Shown here: positions 61,969 to 64,000 of the stretch, piece by piece
How positions within the stretch are numbered: position 1 is the stretch's first letter
How the letters are laid out: each line of letters opens with the position of its first letter
Source: Saprospiraceae bacterium
GTDB taxonomy: Bacteria > Bacteroidota > Bacteroidia > Chitinophagales > Saprospiraceae
Direction: 5' to 3'
Assembly (NCBI GenBank): GCA_041392805.1
Contig: JAWKLJ010000001.1
Coordinates: forward strand, 2,542,001-2,606,000
DNA length: 64,000 nt
Translations under genes and position numbers: made by a program
The notes under the pieces: generated by a model
Seen by the model: only the letters and a program-made list of their open reading frames with translations
Databases searched by the model: none
What the model was told of the DNA's origin: nothing

Positions 61969-64000
61969 TTAAGGAAAAGTAATTTTAGCGATAGATATTT
62001 CATCGCTTTCTCCTTTTAGTAGTAAGGAGTAACTGTATTCTTCTTGTCTGGCCGTACCATAATACTTATACACATATACCTGGACCATTACCCCCTCAAT
62101 CATCCGTGGCCTGTCATCACCATAAAAATCCACTTGGATTTCATAATTGCCTGGCAAAGCCTTTTTCAAGCAGTACTGTTCAGGTCCGAGGCCTTCCGTT
62201 ATATCCTCATATAGGAATCCGCCTATCTCAGTCGTTGGATTCTTATACGAACAAGTCTCGCCGCCTGGTTCTTTGATCCAGAGATCTATATCGGTCATAT
62301 CGCTACTCCAATTCAATACCACCCGTAAATCAGTTGGGATAGGCTTTATAATGGCAGTATCCACCTCAACTGATTTTAATACTTTGGGGTATCTATGGTA
62401 CAAGGAGTTAATTTCCATCAACAGCAATCCTTCAATTCCCACAAATCGATCTTCAAAATTGTTATCCATTTGATAATCCGTGGTTATCCATTTAGCATAT
62501 AAAGCTTGATTTAGCAAGTCAAAAGCTCGCTTTATCTCTCCATTTTTCTCATAAGCAAGTCCTAGATCGCGATAACTCTGAGGTTCATCTGGGCGCCAAT
62601 CAAGCACTTTTTCAAAGCAATAGATAGCTAACGTTGGCTTATTGTTTTGTAAAAGCAGATGCCCTAATATTCTGATTAACTCTGGGCTTTCTAGTTCCAA
62701 TTCGGCAAGATTGGATAAAACACGTAGTGCATTATTCTCTTGTTTTTTCTCGAAAAGAAACTGTGCGATATCGAGAAAGAAGGTAGGCTGATTGGGAAAG
62801 ACCGTCTTTAGATGTAGATAGGTACTATAATAAGTTGGCCCTGATGCTAATTGCAAACTGTCTAAATAAGCTGTTTGTTGGCGCAAGCTATCTTTAGGTG
62901 AAGGCGAAGCAGACGCTGGCTCAAAACCTCCATCACGCGTATTTATAAGTAATACGCCATTTTTCGCCCCTTGTCCATACAATGATAAGGCGGCGGCTCC
63001 TTGTAAGAACTGGCTAGATTTTACCTCATCCGCATCTATTGAATTAAAATCTTTCATCGTACTTATATAACCATCGATGATAAAAATTGGGCTATTAAAT
63101 GTATCGAGTAAATCAATAGTTTGGCCAGTCAGCACCATTTCTCGCCTGCCTTCATCATCGAATACAATGACGACTCCGCTCACCTTCCCTTGTAAACTGG
63201 CAGTAGGGAGATATGATACCTCCTCTTCACTTACCACACTTATGGCAGCCGTGATTTCCCTTTTTTTTGCATTGCTGGCATTGCCAACGACGACAATTTC
63301 ATCTAATTGGACTCCTTGATTTAGAGATAAATCAATCTCCAATTGTCCACCTACTGTAATTTCTTGACTCGTAAATCCAGTGTAATTGATAGCTATCTCA
63401 TTGGCTCCAGCTGGAATTGTAATTTCGTATCGACCATCTAAATCGGTGACAGTGCCGCTAGTTGTACCGGGCACTAATATACTGACGCCAATTAATGGCT
63501 CTCCGCTTTGATCCGTGATGATTCCGCTAATGGTCCGAGCTTCGACAGAAAAAGGATTTTGGGAAACAATGACTGTATCCGCCACTAATGTATCGATAGG
63601 AATTGAGCTAGAAATAGCGACTACCGTATCAATGGCGTTTACTGGAGGAGAAGTAAGTATTCCTTCCATTTCTATTGATGAATTTCTATCAGGCTCTTCT
63701 TTCTTATCGAGTTCTTGAATCGAACGTTCGGCAAAATCCTTATCCCACCAATTCGAAAGCGTTTCAAAGCCCTCACGTATCAACTCCGCTTGTTCTTTCT
63801 CGAAGTCATTGGTTTCAGCCAGCTTAATTTCGGCTTCCGTGGTCAGTTTTTCATAGGCCTTTTCAAATTCTGCAGGAGGTTTTATTTTAAAACGAACATA
63901 GTCTTCTACTCGATCCAAGACAATCAAGGAGGTAGTAGGTGTCACGATGGAAAATTGCTTGCCAAGCTGAGTAATCCTTGATATATTTTTTTCAAACTGA
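61969..64000 (-). CDS. Multidomain envelope protein (carboxypeptidase-regulatory/TonB plug/TPR/DUF2135-like), partial
   Basis: The frame has no stop between the GTG at 63945 and the window edge (it reads ITQLGKQFSIVTPTTSLIVL), so the gene continues beyond 64000 and the true N-terminus is missing. The segment SIVTPTTSLIVLDRVEDYVRF matches the end of VIT/vWA-type proteins, suggesting such domains outside the window. Then come a carboxypeptidase-regulatory domain (ISGIITDQSGEPLIGVSILV), a TonB-plug-like domain (LDEIVVVGNASNAKKREITA ... SPIFIIDGYIS) without a beta-barrel, TPRs (AIYCFEKVLDWRPDEPQSYR) and a C-terminal YfaP/DUF2135-like domain (VVLNWSSDMTDIDLWIKEP ... GNYEIQVDFYGDD). Its function is unknown; a periplasmic or surface assembly role is likely. 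Confidence 0.8.
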   Translation of the reverse strand, partial: QFEKNISRITQLGKQFSIVTPTTSLIVLDRVEDYVRFKIKPPAEFEKAYEKLTTEAEIKLAETNDFEKEQAELIREGFETLSNWWDKDFAERSIQELDKKEEPDRNSSIEMEGILTSPPVNAIDTVVAISSSIPIDTLVADTVIVSQNPFSVEARTISGIITDQSGEPLIGVSILVPGTTSGTVTDLDGRYEITIPAGANEIAINYTGFTSQEITVGGQLEIDLSLNQGVQLDEIVVVGNASNAKKREITAAISVVSEEEVSYLPTASLQGKVSGVVIVFDDEGRREMVLTGQTIDLLDTFNSPIFIIDGYISTMKDFNSIDADEVKSSQFLQGAAALSLYGQGAKNGVLLINTRDGGFEPASASPSPKDSLRQQTAYLDSLQLASGPTYYSTYLHLKTVFPNQPTFFLDIAQFLFEKKQENNALRVLSNLAELELESPELIRILGHLLLQNNKPTLAIYCFEKVLDWRPDEPQSYRDLGLAYEKNGEIKRAFDLLNQALYAKWITTDYQMDNNFEDRFVGIEGLLLMEINSLYHRYPKVLKSVEVDTAIIKPIPTDLRVVLNWSSDMTDIDLWIKEPGGETCSYKNPTTEIGGFLYEDITEGLGPEQYCLKKALPGNYEIQVDFYGDDRPRMIEGVMVQVYVYKYYGTARQEEYSYSLLLKGESDEISIAKITFP

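Noticed and set aside
1..64000. tRNA or rRNA genes, integrase or transposase genes
   Set aside because: I scanned intergenic regions for T-loop-like motifs and cloverleaf patterns and the coding frames for transposase and integrase motifs and found none; a dedicated scan could still reveal a missed tRNA.

Overview
The window looks like chromosomal DNA from a member of the Bacteroidota, most likely a Saprospira/Lewinella-like lineage (the lineage is an inference). Direct support: C-terminal type IX secretion (T9SS) sorting domains of both type A and type B, a PorP/SprF-family protein, a near-perfect Bacteroidota housekeeping promoter (TTG-N20-TATTTTTG) before prfA, DUF4331, DUF1080 and GH127 proteins, and many Bacteroidota-style lipoproteins. 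No rRNA, tRNA, transposase, integrase or CRISPR array was seen.

Layout. 1-7 kb: a HAD phosphatase (cut by the window start) with an APH-like kinase-fold partner, a flavin-binding PNPOx-like protein, an amidohydrolase lipoprotein, an SDR dehydrogenase, a PhyH-type dioxygenase, an orphan gene and a Fer4_19 ferredoxin-like protein. 7-13.6 kb: a candidate small RNA, a GH127 beta-L-arabinofuranosidase, a tandem repeat block and a large secreted vanadium-haloperoxidase-like protein. 13.7-16.6 kb: a CHAT-NB-ARC-TPR protein with NLR-like architecture. 16.6-24.2 kb: an atypical serine beta-lactamase-fold protein with an apparent homopolymer frameshift, an L,D-transpeptidase, a Tyr/Trp-rich secreted protein, beta-carbonic anhydrase, CvfB and an RluA pseudouridine synthase. 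24.4-36.7 kb: a PD40-amidohydrolase fusion, a decayed regulator fragment, a vWA protein, a GMC oxidoreductase with its subunit-3 partner, DUF1080 and DinB proteins, an inositol-phosphatase-family protein, a diheme peroxidase and hypoxanthine phosphoribosyltransferase. 37-41.3 kb: pdxA, a DksA-like gene, lspA, two ArsR-type regulators and tsaB. 41.4-48.6 kb: an ECF sigma/anti-sigma pair followed by two tandem DUF4331 proteins and a TPR lipoprotein. 48.9 kb: prfA. 50.4-61.9 kb: a T9SS surface locus of PorP/SprF, TPR-PD40 protein and a 2472-residue repeat protein with type B sorting signal. The right edge holds a partial gene combining carboxypeptidase-regulatory, TonB-plug, TPR and DUF2135-like domains.

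The intergenic DNA is unusually rich in non-coding mobile or palindromic sequence. There are at least four MITE-like inverted-repeat elements, including one 240-bp element with 17-bp perfect ends and a TTA target duplication nested inside another repeat. There are also two copies of a 47-bp hairpin in convergent gene gaps, and families of GT-rich direct repeats at 10.1, 24.3, 31.5 and 35.9 kb. The most system-like loci are the CHAT-STAND-TPR gene, the sigma/anti-sigma/DUF4331 cluster and the T9SS triad with its recently expanded 255-bp repeat array.
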